Part shown: positions 1-14,370 of the stretch, one piece after another | Numbering within the stretch: position 1 is the first letter of the stretch | Layout: each line of letters opens with the position of its first letter | Assembly: GCA_949752745.1 (NCBI GenBank) | Contig: OX457029.1 | Span: forward strand, 38,547,103 to 38,611,102 | DNA: 64,000 bases | Direction of reading: 5' to 3' | Source: Protula sp. h YS-2021 | Taxonomy: Eukaryota > Annelida > Polychaeta > Sabellida > Serpulidae | Translations under genes and position numbers: made by a program | The notes under the pieces: model-generated | Database searches by the model: none | What the model was told of the DNA's origin: nothing | The model's input: only the letters and a program-made list of their open reading frames with translations

Positions 1-802
1 CTAAATAAATGTGATATTAGTCTCTTTTGAGCTTATATTGTCCTTTAAATGGTACAAAAGTTACACATGAAAAATTGAAAAATTAAAAAAAAAATTAAAA
101 AAACGACACCGAGATATGTTAAAAAGGCGTTTTCTTTAACGAGCTTTAACTATAATTACAAGTTTTTAATTTTCAGATAAAACAAAGAACAGAAATTAAA
201 AATTTGATTTTATATGGACAGCGGAACTCCCGGATGGCAGAATGGAGCACCCCACTTTTCCATAGCCCCCCGGCACAGACTCATTCTGTCCTGAATAAAG
301 CCACAAATACGATGACCCAAAAGTGAACTCTATCCGTTATGATAACCTTGTAGATCAATAATGTATAATATCAAAATTAAAATATATAAAAATTCAGTAT
401 CTTGTTTAAAGAGCTGCATTTCAAGATTCATTACGAAGCGAATCGTATTAGAGCTCATTAGACTGTTTCAGTGCATTCTTTTGGGGGAAAAACATTTGAA
501 TCAAGACAAACGTTCGAGTTTGTTTCGAAGGCTGATCCCAAAAAATACCAATTCTTTCATTTGTTAATACTTTAAACATGTATGAACTTCCATTTTCCCT
601 AATAGCTCTCAAAAGCTTTTTTCTAAACTGTCGGAACTGGTATTCTGTAATCAGAACCGATCAAGTTTCAAACCAAACAGCAGCTCTAGAAATGAACGGC
701 AATATTTTTTGCATAACTGTCTGTGCGAATGCACTGTGTGCGTCTTCAAAAAGTGATTCAATTTAACGCAAATAGAAATAAATGGGTGGCAAAGCTTAAA
801 AC
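1..802. other. Intergenic, no gene recognised
   Basis: AT-rich sequence with only short open frames (up to 68 codons) that show no recognisable domain or splice structure. I see nothing supportable before the TIR element that starts at 803. Confidence 0.5.
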
Positions 803-1966
803 TATGGAATGCCATTTTCAAATTTATTATGGAATTTTTGATATCAAGAATTACTTTTTGACCTCAAAAATTGATGTTTTGATATCAAGAATTCATTTTT
901 GATCTAAAAAAGCCATATTTTGATATGAAGAATTCATTTTTGCTATGTGTAATTGTATTTTTGATATTTCTAAATGTATTCTTCATCTCAAAAAATAATT
1001 TTTGATATTAGTAAATATTTAGAGATATTAAGAAATATTTATTGATATCAGAAATGATCTCATGATATCTAAAATTGATTTTGTAGATCAAAAATTCAAT
1101 TCTTGATAGCAGAACCTAAATATTTGAGAGCAAAATAACAATTTTGAACTCAATAATTTATTTTCCTTATACTGATATGAAGAATTTATTTCAGGTATCA
1201 TTATTTCAGAATGGTTCTTTTTAATTTGTATTTTGGAATCTCCAAATGATGTTTTGATTTCAAAAATTGATTTTTGATGTCAAAATTTCGGTCTATTTTT
1301 AAATAAAAAATTCAGAAGCACACAACTGTAAATTAATAATGACTGGTCCTTGTATACAGAATCTTTCTTTAATTTTTTTTACTGCATGTACAGAAAAGAA
1401 GCAATTCTGGAGATAAAAAGCTGTCTTGTTATTATTGATCTCGATAATTCAAGTTTTCATCTCCAAAATTTAATTGACGATTCATTAAAGTTTTAAAAAT
1501 GTGTATCTCCTTTAGATTTTTTAAAGTTTGTAAATTTGATTTTTTGATCTCAAAAATAATTTTTTGCCATCCAAAATTCAATTATTGATAGCAAAATATA
1601 AATTATTCAGATCTACATTGATTTCATGATATCTTTAATTATATTTTGATATCAAAAATAGCATTAATACATTGATACATTAATTTTTAATACAATAAAC
1701 CCTACACAAAATATTGTAATATCATTTATGGAATTTACCTTTGGTGTCGAGAATTCAGCCCCGAATCTAATGCTTGTGGTAAAAAAAACTACTTTTTGAA
1801 TAATGGGAGGATACAACAAATTTGTGTCGCCCTTCGTCATTCTCAATGAAATATACAAAAGAATACATGTTGATAAGCAATCGCTTTCGGTGAAAAATTT
1901 ATATTAATAAAGAGAATAAAGGGAAAAAAAACAAAAACACATTAAACGTTAGAATGGCATTCCATA
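803..1966 (+). mobile_element. AT-rich TIR element, copy 1 (non-autonomous)
   Basis: The stretch begins TATGGAATGCCATTTTC and ends with the inverted form AATGGCATTCCATA. It is flanked on both sides by TAAAAC, a likely 6-bp target-site duplication. The inside is very AT-rich and built from degenerate units of about 25-30 bp around GATATCAAAAAT and its complement. It has no credible coding region, so it would depend on enzymes encoded elsewhere. A second copy in the opposite orientation lies at 25984-34493 and aligns along its whole length, which confirms that this is a discrete repeat. The superfamily is not identified. Such ends with 5-8 bp duplications occur in several cut-and-paste groups. 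Confidence 0.75.
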
Positions 1967-2389
1967 TAAAACGGCGATTGGCACCTTTAAACTGGTAAAT
2001 ACTGAAACCTGTTTTAAAAGCCGAATTTCATAGAAGTTCCCAGAAAGCATTAAGTTTGCGAAGAATCTTAAGCAAAAACCTCGACGCTTCCAGTCTAAGG
2101 TAATAATAAGACAAAGATTCATACTGAAGATCAATTTCAATGTTCAAATAATTTATATATAATAAATATGTATTTACACGGTGATCCACCAAGTCAGTGA
2201 ATGGTTCCCAATGGAGAGTGTTTAAACGATGGTGCCTCCTCAAGCAAATTAATCCGGTAGCGATCACAGCTTCGCTAATAGCCGACTTTCTGATATACTT
2301 ATTCGAGGTACTCAAAGTAACCGTTCGCACTGCCGAGGGCTATAGAGGCACATGGGAGCTGCCCTTCTAAACGCTTCCGGGTATGATCC
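1967..2389. other. Intergenic, nothing recognised
   Basis: Open frames on the minus strand at 1949-2330 have no recognisable domain. No repeat or RNA gene was seen. Confidence 0.4.
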
Positions 2390-3020
2390 AGGCCCGGGCG
2401 AGTACTTCGCTATCTTAATACGAAATTTCAAAATTGAGAGACCTAAACCAGTTAAACATATACTACGGTGGGATCTTAAAGCATTGCTAGATTATTTTCA
2501 ATGAACAGACAAGATACCATTGCAGGAAGTTGCGTATAAGCTTGCTTTCCTCTTCAGCCTAGCATCGGGGAAGAGAAATGGAAGATATGCGTGCTGGATG
2601 AATATCTTAATTGTCGTTAGTTTAAAGCCAATGGCAGATTTTAAAAGGATAACACTTATTAAGGCACGATAAAGGCAAATTCGCGGAAGTATAACTCACA
2701 GGACTGAGGCAAGTTAGTCAAAACCTAATGTACCCACTGCATACAGTGCGGAGGTACCTGGAGGCCTCAAAAGCGATCAGAACGAAGCAGCTAAAAGCGG
2801 CTGCTAATCTTATTTATGCCCCATGTACCGAGAAACAGACACGACCTCCAGTTATTGCTGTGATCGCCATTTGTGAACATGTGTACAACGCCCGGTTAAG
2901 GTGCTTGAAGAACAACATGTGCACTCCATGTGGGCAACCAAAGATGGGACTCTCAAAGTGGGCTGTCGGCAATAGCCCAATAGCTCTCCAAAGTTCTACT
3001 TCCAGCAGTTTACTAGAAAA
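2390..3020 (+). pseudogene. Decayed tyrosine-recombinase domain (Crypton/DIRS type)
   Basis: Read across frames, the plus strand gives fragments in the order expected for the catalytic half of a eukaryotic transposon tyrosine recombinase. First is a helix-rich block at about 2430-2600 (reading LQEVAYKLAFLFSLASGKRN after an in-frame stop). Next is MYPLHTVRRYLEAS at 2728-2769, like the 'CPVRALRxYL' motif of these enzymes. Then comes HSMWAT at about 2922, where the family has H-x-x-R; here the arginine position reads Trp. A block resembling the 'W..ntF..fYl' tail ends near 3020. Stops and frame changes make it non-functional. The open frame at 2728-3264 is not itself a gene. Whether it came from a Crypton or from a DIRS-order element cannot be decided by eye. 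Confidence 0.45.
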
Positions 3021-4632
3021 TAAGTCATTAATCTTTGAAAACTACCATTTATTGGCACCAAATCACTTGAATGTTGTTCAACAGGTGCACAGAAGGCCAG
3101 AGTTGATGCCAAAGTATCAGATCTTGATAGCAGAGCAGAAGCACAGGAAAGCAGTGCCCACATCATGGAGGATGGAGACACGGCTATCGTGGAGACCTCA
3201 GCACGGTGCAAGCTGCGCTGGGGCGGTTCCCGATCGTAAAACTGGTCGATTAAGCAGTATTTAAGTGGATTTCTAAGACTGAGATCGCATGCAACTATGG
3301 GAATTTTGGAACGAAGGAGAAATCAATCACTTCTACGACTTGACAGTTTTAGTAGTACTTTACACTTAGGCAAGTTGTACATACAGCGTCTACGAGCCAA
3401 CGTATCAATAGACAGGATACGTCTAGTCACGTTAATCGGTTTTTCTTGTGCAACAATATCTCGCCAAGGGGTAGAGCCGCCGTTGTGTGCCCAGGAACAG
3501 CAAGCCTATTTCACTGAACTACTTTTCTACTGTTGAGGAGATCCAACAACAGCTATAAGTCATTTGTAGAGTACTAATATTTGCTACTGTTCTTATAATT
3601 ATAAGACGTGATGTGTCGTCCGAACCCCTTTCGTGTGAGTCACGTTTTTTATCCAATCAAATGGACTTTTTCTTTGTAAATGTTTTAGCTGTATATCTGG
3701 ATATCTTAATTCAGTGGGAAATTCGCAGATTTATCATAAAGTGTTCTTTCGAAAATCTCAAGGTCGTAGTTTGGTATGGTAAATACGTTTATGTACACTC
3801 TGCTATCCAATAACGGAGGAGCAATGAGTTAGTGCTGTCTGCCCGGACAGCATAATTATTGCCACCGTTTTTCGAACTTTCATTTTAAATATGGTGGTTA
3901 GTCCTGTCAAACAAACCTATAGTTTTCAACAGGACGCCACGGTAATCGATTATTCAAACCTTTTTATCCAAGCATTCACACGCTAAGAAACATTAAAATT
4001 TCAACGGCGCTCAATTTCAATACCACGCAATGAAACTTGTGCGTGAGATGTAATCACAAACTGTACAATAAAATTACAACTTTACACCTAAACTGCTAGT
4101 TTCTTGAAGTACACCCAACATGTGTTGGATACACCAAATGCACTTTTTGCTATTGCTTGCAAACAGACAACTTCGTACATTAGTTGTAAAACAGCAGTTG
4201 TAGCTGTTATGATGATCTATTAAATATTAAGTATCATATCAAATTTCAAATTTCATGGAAAATGTAACGTTTATAAGTTAAACAAATGACATTCCAATGA
4301 CAGTGTTTTCAGTGGATAATGTGAGAGTTTTAACTAAGCCATTAGAAACTCATACTCATTCGTGTAAATTATCCATTTTCATGCAAATTGTCCATTGAAT
4401 ATCTCTGTTATATCTAGAACCTACATTTCCTCTAAAGATTTAATTACATGAGTTAAAATTTACTTATCCAGAACGTTAAATGAGCTGCGATGCAAAAAAA
4501 CACTTAATACAATGTTTAAAATGGCGATGCATAGATCAGTTCCCAAGAAGAGTTCACAAAAAGGAATATGCAAATGAAGCATCAAAGTATACAAAAGTAA
4601 CATTTAAAAGTTTTTAAAAAGCAAATTGCGAA
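3021..4632. other. Intergenic region upstream of the first PAQR gene
   Basis: No gene is supported here; open frames at 3297-3536 and 3613-3813 show no domain. A short hairpin, TGCTGTC-loop-GACAGCA, sits at about 3833-3852. The promoter of the PAQR gene at 4633 is expected in the last few hundred bases, but I see no clear TATA or CpG-rich core. Confidence 0.4.
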
Positions 4633-5682
4633 ATGGGGAGTAGCCATAGCAACAGTGCTAGTATTTCACGAGCTGATCAACAGACAACTTTGACAAGTGA
4701 TGAAATTTCACCAATATTACGTTGTCCTTTTATACTGCGTGGCTATCGGCAAAGTCACAAATCCAGGGGATTTTATATCACCAGTTTGTTTCACATCCAT
4801 AATGAGACAATCAATGTATGGACGCACTTTGTTGCCACTTTTGTAATGGTTTATGAACTTGCAATGACGTCGCAGTACGTTGATTACTTTAACGACGACA
4901 ATAGTATTGCAGTGCTGACATTTGGCTTGGGTACTATCGAATACTCATTTATCAGTGCACTTGCTCATCTTATGCATAGCAGGTCTGAATATGACCATTA
5001 CACATATTTTCAAATCGACTACATAAGTGTAAATGTCAACATGCTAGGCAGCGGAATACTCTGTTTTTTCTTGAGCGGTACTCATTCATTTTTCAGTACC
5101 TGGGGATCATGGTTTATTCCCTGGGCACAGGCCTTCCTCAGTTTTGGAGGAGTACTTACCATGGGTTTAACTAAACTAAAACACACAAGTGATTCCTCAC
5201 TACGGGCTGGTCTCACTGTATCTCCAATTGCTGTATCAATCCTTCTTTCTGGTCTTCCAGTATTCTACAAAACGGCACAAGTAATATCTAACAAGGATGG
5301 CGACACCTTTTGGGATGAGGTATTCCCATTTTACTCTCATGCATTTTTCATCATCGCAGGTGGATTCTTCTACGGTGCGAAAATACCAGAGCGGTTCTCT
5401 CCAGGTCGGTTTGATATTTACGGCAATGGACATCAGCTGTTGCATATATTCTCAACAGTGATGTCTTTAGCACAGTACTGCACCATTGCGCATCTCTATA
5501 GCAAAAGACCGGTTTATTTAACAGCATTGGCAAAACCATCTGTTTGGAACACACTTGTGCCGCATTTATGCCTTATAATGTTCAGCATTATTTTTACATT
5601 CTACACGCACGGACAGCGGAAGAAAAATTCAAAGGAGCTGTTTGAACAGTTTGAATGTGCCAAACATCGCAAACTAAAGTAA
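4633..5682 (+). CDS. Membrane progestin receptor, PAQR family class II (349 aa)
   Basis: Seven-helix receptor of the progestin and adipoQ receptor family, mPR branch. Vertebrate relatives (PAQR5, 7, 8) bind progestins at the cell surface, and several of them are coded by one exon of about 350 codons, as here. Seen in the sequence: the N-terminal signature HNETINVWTHF (residues 56-66); the SALAH motif with His112; Asp129 in FQIDY; and H-x3-H as His267 and His271 in GNGHQLLH. These match the metal-binding residues of the family. The usual GHSHQ here reads GNGHQ, but both histidines are kept. The C-terminal tail is basic and probably cytoplasmic. The ATG has G at -3 and +4, and AATAAA lies just after the stop at about 5702. 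The steroid ligand is not predictable. Paralogues lie at 40982-41977 (broken) and 43937-45013. Confidence 0.93.
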   Translation: MGSSHSNSASISRADQQTTLTSDEISPILRCPFILRGYRQSHKSRGFYITSLFHIHNETINVWTHFVATFVMVYELAMTSQYVDYFNDDNSIAVLTFGLGTIEYSFISALAHLMHSRSEYDHYTYFQIDYISVNVNMLGSGILCFFLSGTHSFFSTWGSWFIPWAQAFLSFGGVLTMGLTKLKHTSDSSLRAGLTVSPIAVSILLSGLPVFYKTAQVISNKDGDTFWDEVFPFYSHAFFIIAGGFFYGAKIPERFSPGRFDIYGNGHQLLHIFSTVMSLAQYCTIAHLYSKRPVYLTALAKPSVWNTLVPHLCLIMFSIIFTFYTHGQRKKNSKELFEQFECAKHRKLK

Positions 5683-5699
5683 TTATCTTTTTATCGACT

Positions 5700-5708
5700 T
5701 TAATAAAT
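5700..5708 (+). terminator. Polyadenylation signal of the first PAQR gene
   Basis: AATAAATAA lies about 20 bp after the stop codon, in an AT-rich 3' flank. It is a likely but untested cleavage signal. Confidence 0.45.
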
Positions 5709-5878
5709 AATTAAAGCAATTACTTTAGACTTTATAAATCTGTTAAAATATATAGCTGTTGTTAATATAAAAACTTCGTAGTCATGTGATTTTTAAACAT
5801 TATGAACAGTTTGAATTTCGTTCTTCATCCTCTTACTGAATAATATATTTTAAAATAATTGAATGTCACATGTGTCTC

Positions 5879-5955
5879 GTTGCTATAGCAGCAGAAAAGG
5901 TGGCACGCAACGTGGCCTCCAGGAACGGTTGGGTGTCTGCACGGAAATGACGTCA
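5879..5955. promoter_or_regulatory. X-box-like palindrome and consensus CRE
   Basis: GTTGCTATAGCAGC at 5879-5892 resembles the palindromic RFX-factor X-box. TGACGTCA at 5948-5955 is the exact palindromic CRE bound by CREB/ATF proteins. The pairing recalls regulated promoters, but no gene start is visible nearby. The sites lie about 200 bp past the PAQR stop codon. Function is inferred only from motif match. Confidence 0.3.
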
Positions 5956-6993
5956 TGTGCAACCTCCGAACTATCATAATGTAAGCAGATAATGACTTGT
6001 AACGCATAGAGAAACAGTGCCAAGTGCAATGTTGACAGGTAGCGTTTCCAAGAAATGCATTGTACAAATAGTACGACGACGATTACATTTTAGTGGAAAT
6101 TTGCTATAATAAGCCGTTCATATCAAAAACGACATTGTGGTGGGATTTTTAATCTTTGAGTACGTTTGTAAATATTCTTCACAACTATGTCCTTTGCCGA
6201 TGTCGGGCAATAATGTACGGTCTTTACGGATATTTTTGTCATTGACTTTTGTTATTGACCTCTGCATTTTCTTACGGTATTTTCAAAACACAGGGTTAAC
6301 CTTTGTCACTTATTAAAGTATATTATCCTTTTATAATGGCATTAGTTATAACGGCATTATATTGGCATCTTCGAAACGTTGTCTTTCCAGACAAGTCTTT
6401 CGACTTTTTCAAATAGTAGGCTATAAAGTGGTCTATTGGATATGACAATATAATTTCTTGGTGATGACATTATAACGTGGTTGCAGAGTATGATAAAACT
6501 TAACAATAGCAAGAGGTAGAATCTTTGATAACCGTCTTTAACCGGAGTGCTTTGTAAATATATCGCTCTAGAAAATTGCACGAAAAGGTGATTGCTCAGA
6601 ACAGTAAACTAGGAAAGTTAACTGACTGTGTGCGAGAAAGATCCATGTAAAAGGTATTTCCAATTAGTTGGGAAGCTAAAAATATCTATTTCACAATTAT
6701 TCTTGGTGATACATTAAAAATGATACATCAAATGTACAAATTCACATATTTAAATCACAGAAACACAAATTTACTTATATTTTGTTTACATAGCCAATTT
6801 ATTGGGGAATGGGGACCAGTTATGAGCTCTCAATACTTTTCTCAATAGCACTTATTTCATCCTACAAAAACGATTGATGCCTCAAAACTTGTAGATATCT
6901 TAGCGGACATTGAACCCATTTTCACAGAACTCCATAAAATATATATTAAATTTGCAATGAATATTGGGAAAAGCTCATGGACGAAAAGGTAGG

Positions 6994-7285
6994 CCACTAC
7001 ATCAATGTACTAGGCCAATACATGCTGCAAACTACTACACGTTGCAGACAACCACACACGAGAAACTACTACACACTTTAGGCAACTACACGTTGTAAGT
7101 CGCTACAGGCTATAAAACACTACACGCTGTAGGGCACTGCATACTGAATGCCACTACACATTCTAGACCACTGTACGCCATTGGCTACTGCACGCTGCAG
7201 ACCACTACCGCCGAACAGCACTACTCGCTCTAAACTAATTCACGCTGCATACTACTACAAACTGTAGACCACTACATGCCGCAGT
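6994..7285. repeat. Degenerate ~20-bp minisatellite (CACTACACGCTGTAG type)
   Basis: About a dozen imperfect units like ACCACTACACGCTGTAG run head to tail, with substitutions and length changes. No coding meaning is seen. Confidence 0.7.
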
Positions 7286-9577
7286 CCAGGCAGTGGAACG
7301 TTAATATGATGCAACAAATCTCACATTTTGTGAAGCTATTTTATCTTCTGCAATGGAGGCTATATAGAAAAGTCAATTAATTTCACAACAAATATACTTA
7401 ATTAGGTGTACTAAAGTATTATCTACTTTGCTTCCCTGGAAATTCAAAACGAAAAAGCAAATATAGAGAAACATATGGTTTAAATTAAATAAACATTGGA
7501 AATCTCACTTATTTTTGAACGGACTCGATACATTTCATTTCTTATGTAAAAGGGAAGTAAGCTCATTAAGCGACTGTATGTCGGGCAGGCATGAAAATTC
7601 TCAGAAAACGGCTTATGATGAAAATGATGCTGTAATTAGGCATTAATCATATCTTAGGCTTTATATAATATAGATAATCTGCCAGTGACAAGCTGTTCAC
7701 ACACATCAGCACAAATTCAACACATGTGACTGAAGAAACAGTTACATATAGGAAATGAATAACAGAAAAGAACACAAAATCTTTCATCGATTAGCATGCC
7801 AGATTTAAAATATTCTCGCGAAGTACTATCTTCCCATTAGCTATTAAATGCAGCGCCTCTCAACATGCATCGCATCAACAGAATGGCAAGTAGTGGACGA
7901 ATCAGCTTTCTCGTGTTTATTTGTTTTTTGTTATATTCGGTATAGTTTGGAAATGCGCTGAATCAGAGGTTTGTACAATGACTTGAGTCTTTTTCTTAAA
8001 ATATTTACCTAAATCACTGTGAAACTAGCTCTTAGTAAATCTCTCACAGTTCTAAGATGTTTGGCTGGTTTTGATCATGATATAGATCATGACATCGTAG
8101 TGTTTATTAGTTAAAAGTGAACGGTCAGCAGTTTCTTAATATATTTGAAAAAGAGAAACTCATCTTTTGAAATCTTGTGCATGTAAAAATAAATTTAGAA
8201 AAATAAATGAAATAAATAATCAACAACATGTTTTTAACAAAACCTTAAATAGTCAAAAGTAAAAAAGCATTAGTCAAAACGAGTTTCAAGAAGGCAATTA
8301 AGCAAACATTTGGGAAAACAAAAGGAGACATATCTTTTTGTGAGCGGTCGTACGAATGCGGATTTCTGGTGCTGTAATTTAATTACATTGGTCACAGGAA
8401 GTGGTTGTTCAGGTGTATTTAAAATATACACCAATCTCTGAAAACTCAAAGGGCAATTAATACAATAACACGATAGACCAATATATTAGTGGCAACTTTA
8501 ACTTAGAATTCACTTTTACCTAGCATGGTATTGACGTTACAAAACTGTCAGTTTACCATAGGAATACACCAAAACTTCTAAAATATGGCCACACTTCGGA
8601 CTCAGCGAAATGGTTCAATTTCTGGGGTGGTCCGATTTCCGGCCTCCGATTAATAAAGCACAGTTTTCATTATATCTCTTTTTCATCCACTTATCTTACA
8701 AACAGAAAAGCGCATATGAAAACGACTACAGTCTACTCCTGATGTAACGCCACAGTTTGTTCCAGGCAAATTATGGCGTTACATCGAATTTGAATTTTTT
8801 CGTATTGTTCGCACAAATAATGTTAAACAGTTTTTTTATGCGTTTTACTAGATTTTTTTCTGCATATTCCAAAATTTGCACCTTTTTTCGTAATCAAATT
8901 GAAATCGCTTTCTTTTCTTTTCCATCGTGAAAAGATTTGACATATGAAACAAAAGTCAAAACCTATCCTTACTTATAGTAAGTTTGAGTTTTTATCTGAT
9001 ATTACAATAACCCCTAAAGAAAATAGTGTTTGGGATAAGCACCCCAGGATGCCGTTGTCTTTGATAAAATCCTGTATACGAAGCCTTTTTGTTTATCTAA
9101 ACACTGTACATGTACTGTAATCCCTGCTGGTCAAGTGTGCACTCCATCGCAATAAAGGCATTTGAATATTTGATGCAATCGATTATCAGACAAGCAAAAT
9201 CACTGAAATGCATGGCGGTACAAAGGGAGTAAAATGCAATAACAAAAGGCATTTTGGGACCGCAGGATGCCTAGCGGATGGCGTTAGGCGAATTTGGTGG
9301 TACTTCGGGAGTATTATATAAGGAAAAAACGGGACCGGGGAGTTTACGGCGTTAGAGCGAGTTTGGTGTTACTTTGAGCAGACTCTTCGGGAGCAGACTG
9401 TACTTTTTAATATAATAAAATCTCATAAAAATCAAAGAAAAAATTTAGTCCCACAAATTTTTAAATACGTGTCCATGACCTGCCTAATTTATACCTGTTC
9501 CTATGACAACAAATCTTTTCATTTCGTTTTTTTTTGTTTCCTGCACTTTTCATGATTTCACACGTTTGTTTAGGTTC

Positions 9578-9790
9578 CATGCACATGTCCTGTTTTTGTA
9601 TGTTGTACCATTCATTGCTATAAATGTTTGTGCAAGTTCAATGCACATGTCCTGTTTTGTTTGTTTTACCGCTCATTGCTATAAATAACTATGCAGGTAC
9701 TCTGCACATGCAGGCACTCTGCACATGAATACTAATGTAGATACTGTGCGCATGTCTTGTTTTTGTCTGTTGTACCAATCGTTGTCATGT
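9578..9790. repeat. Degenerate tandem repeat (GCACATGTCCTGTTTTG type)
   Basis: Three imperfect units share GCACATGTCCTGTTTT, a TTGTACCATTCATTG-like segment and CTATAAA. Units vary between about 60 and 100 bp. Confidence 0.5.
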
Positions 9791-10155
9791 ACCTTGCTAT
9801 TTCCATAAACACTGATTTCATGTTGTATGTTGTGTTAAGTCATTTCACAACAAAGTCAAGTCAAGTCATTTCACAACAAATTAGGTACGTAGAAATATTA
9901 CAAATAGTTAAAAGTAGCTACGTGCTGGTGTCTGTAATAACGCCAGTATTTAAAATGATCACTTGTTTTTTTCTCTTAACGCATTCGCACAGCATTGCTT
10001 TGTTTTGTCCAATCAGTGTTCTGTTAGAAACACTTTCTTAAACTACAATCCGTAAACTACACTTTCTTAAACTACAAAACTTTGTAAAATATATTTCTTT
10101 AAAATCCGTATATAAATATGCTTGTTTTTATGTATTGCTGTTCTGTGCAACGCAG

Positions 10156-10485
10156 CGTGTCATCGACTGTCTCAAAATAGATGTGGAGGGGGCGGAATGG
10201 CCTGCACTCGTAGAAATGCTAAGGAGTAATTCCACGAGAAATGTCAAGCAAATGATCTTTGAAATACACACACCCAAGTTCAAGCGCTCCCGCATGACTG
10301 TTCAGGATTATGCGCAAGTGTACCATGATATCACTTCTCTTCAAACGCAGCTGGGATTTCGACAGTACAAAGAGCATCATAATAACAACTGTTGCCCTCG
10401 CTTTTCCACTTTAATGTCTGAAGCCATAGCTGACATAAAATTATGTTGCTTTGAACTGTTTTATATCAATTCACACTTTGATTGA
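10156..10485 (+). pseudogene. Lone terminal exon of a METTL24-like methyltransferase
   Basis: After an AG acceptor at 10154-10155 the frame reads RVIDCLKIDVEGAEWPALVE and continues to a stop at 10483-10485. It is closely similar, residue for residue, to the last exon of the complete gene at 15731-21106 (start at 20768), including the FEIHTPKFKRSRMTV block. The C-terminal tails differ. The sequence before the acceptor does not resemble the intron before 20768. I could not find the five upstream exons in 1-10155, so this is probably a partial duplicate. Its open frame is intact. That leaves the alternative that it belongs to a gene whose earlier exons lie beyond the left edge. Confidence 0.6.
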
Positions 10486-11154
10486 CATTGTAAGTATCCT
10501 GCACATTGTAAAAAGTAGTCAAAATGTTTGGACTACCCAGTCTGATTTAACGATTAAGTAGAGAGAACATGTTATTTTAAATTTATTTTTAATACCATCC
10601 CTGTTCCTTTGGAGAATTCGTTCCAAAAAAATTTTCAAAGATCAAACAATTATGTTTATTTTTTCAACTGTATTAAGAGGTGACATTCATTGCCTCTATA
10701 AAAAATAACATCATTTCATTTGTGATTCCAAATTACTAAGCATGCTATTTCCACTTTGTCGTGTCATTTATGTTATCAACACTTTGCAAGTCAATGCAAG
10801 ACTACATTGAAATTATCCGTGCAATTTTTCAGCCTTTTTGTTCCCAGTCGTCTGTCATTTTGTCCATGCTTCTACTGTGACAATACTGGCCCCATACTGG
10901 CCCCAGGACCACAAAGCCTATCACGTGCATGGTACTTGATGTGAAGATGTGCATCTTTCTCTTTGTTTTTGCCCTTGTCTTAATTTTTTTAATCAAAATA
11001 CAAAGTGGTTTACACAAACAACTGTACGTAAACAAATGTCGCAACCAAGCCAATAGTTAAGTTACCAGCTATACCAGCTGTACTGATGCATCCACGATAT
11101 GCTCAATGTCCAAATGGCAGGTATTCTGAGTTGCAATGAAATACTAAGGTTGTT
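10486..11154. other. Intergenic, nothing recognised
   Basis: AT-rich flank between the lone exon and the palindrome. Short open frames on both strands show no domain. Confidence 0.4.
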
Positions 11155-13879
<2,725 letters not shown>

Positions 13880-14370
13880 ACAACAGAAATAGTAGTGCTT
13901 TTTTAAATAGCAGTATTAACGGTGGGTACAGTCATAGCAAAAATGGTAGCAGTAATAGTAGTAGCAGTGAACCAGCAGTATAGTAATAGTTTTGCATATA
14001 TTAAACATATTAGTTTCTATAACAATAGAAGTAGTACCAGTAGTAGAAGTAGTACTGACGGTAGTAGAAGCAGAAGTAAGGATGTAATGTAAGTATTTAT
14101 TGTAGAAGAAGTACTGGTGGAGTTAGTACTAGTGCCAAGACTAATAGTAGTAGTAGTATGATTAGTATGAATCGTATCAATTGCAGAAATAGTATTGGTA
14201 TCAAAAGTGGTAGAAGTAAAATTAATGGCAAGAGCTATAAAGGGACAGTAGATTAACAAAAGTAGCAGCAGTAGCGATATCCGTAATAATTGAAACCGCA
14301 GAAGTAGTTGCTTTTAGTAATTGTGGCAGAAGCTGAAAAGTACTAATAGCAGCAATCGACTTATAATTGT
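13880..14370. repeat. Imperfect AGT/AGC trinucleotide-rich region
   Basis: Strings such as AGTAGTAGCAGTAGTAATAG run through this stretch with many interruptions. The minus-strand open frame inside it (Thr/Ser/Ile then Leu-rich) is a repeat artefact. Confidence 0.65.

Larger units (their letters stand above)
5683..10155. other. Long intergenic region
   Basis: No coding gene was recognised in about 4.4 kb. It contains a promoter-like X-box/CRE pair (5879-5955), a roughly 20-bp minisatellite (6994-7285) and a 60-100-bp repeat (9578-9790). A short GC-richer stretch at 9260-9400 carries two related segments ending in 'ATTTGGTGGTACTT' and 'GTTTGGTGTTACTT', with TATATAAG between them. I searched this span for the earlier exons of the METTL24-like copy at 10156 and found none. 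Confidence 0.45.

Noticed and set aside
2728..3264. 178-codon open frame as a gene
   Set aside because: Its first part matches a recombinase motif and later parts need other frames, so it is a chance opening in a decayed transposon gene.
14017..14259. Ser/Thr/Leu-rich minus-strand frame
   Set aside because: It is the reverse of the AGT/AGC trinucleotide region.
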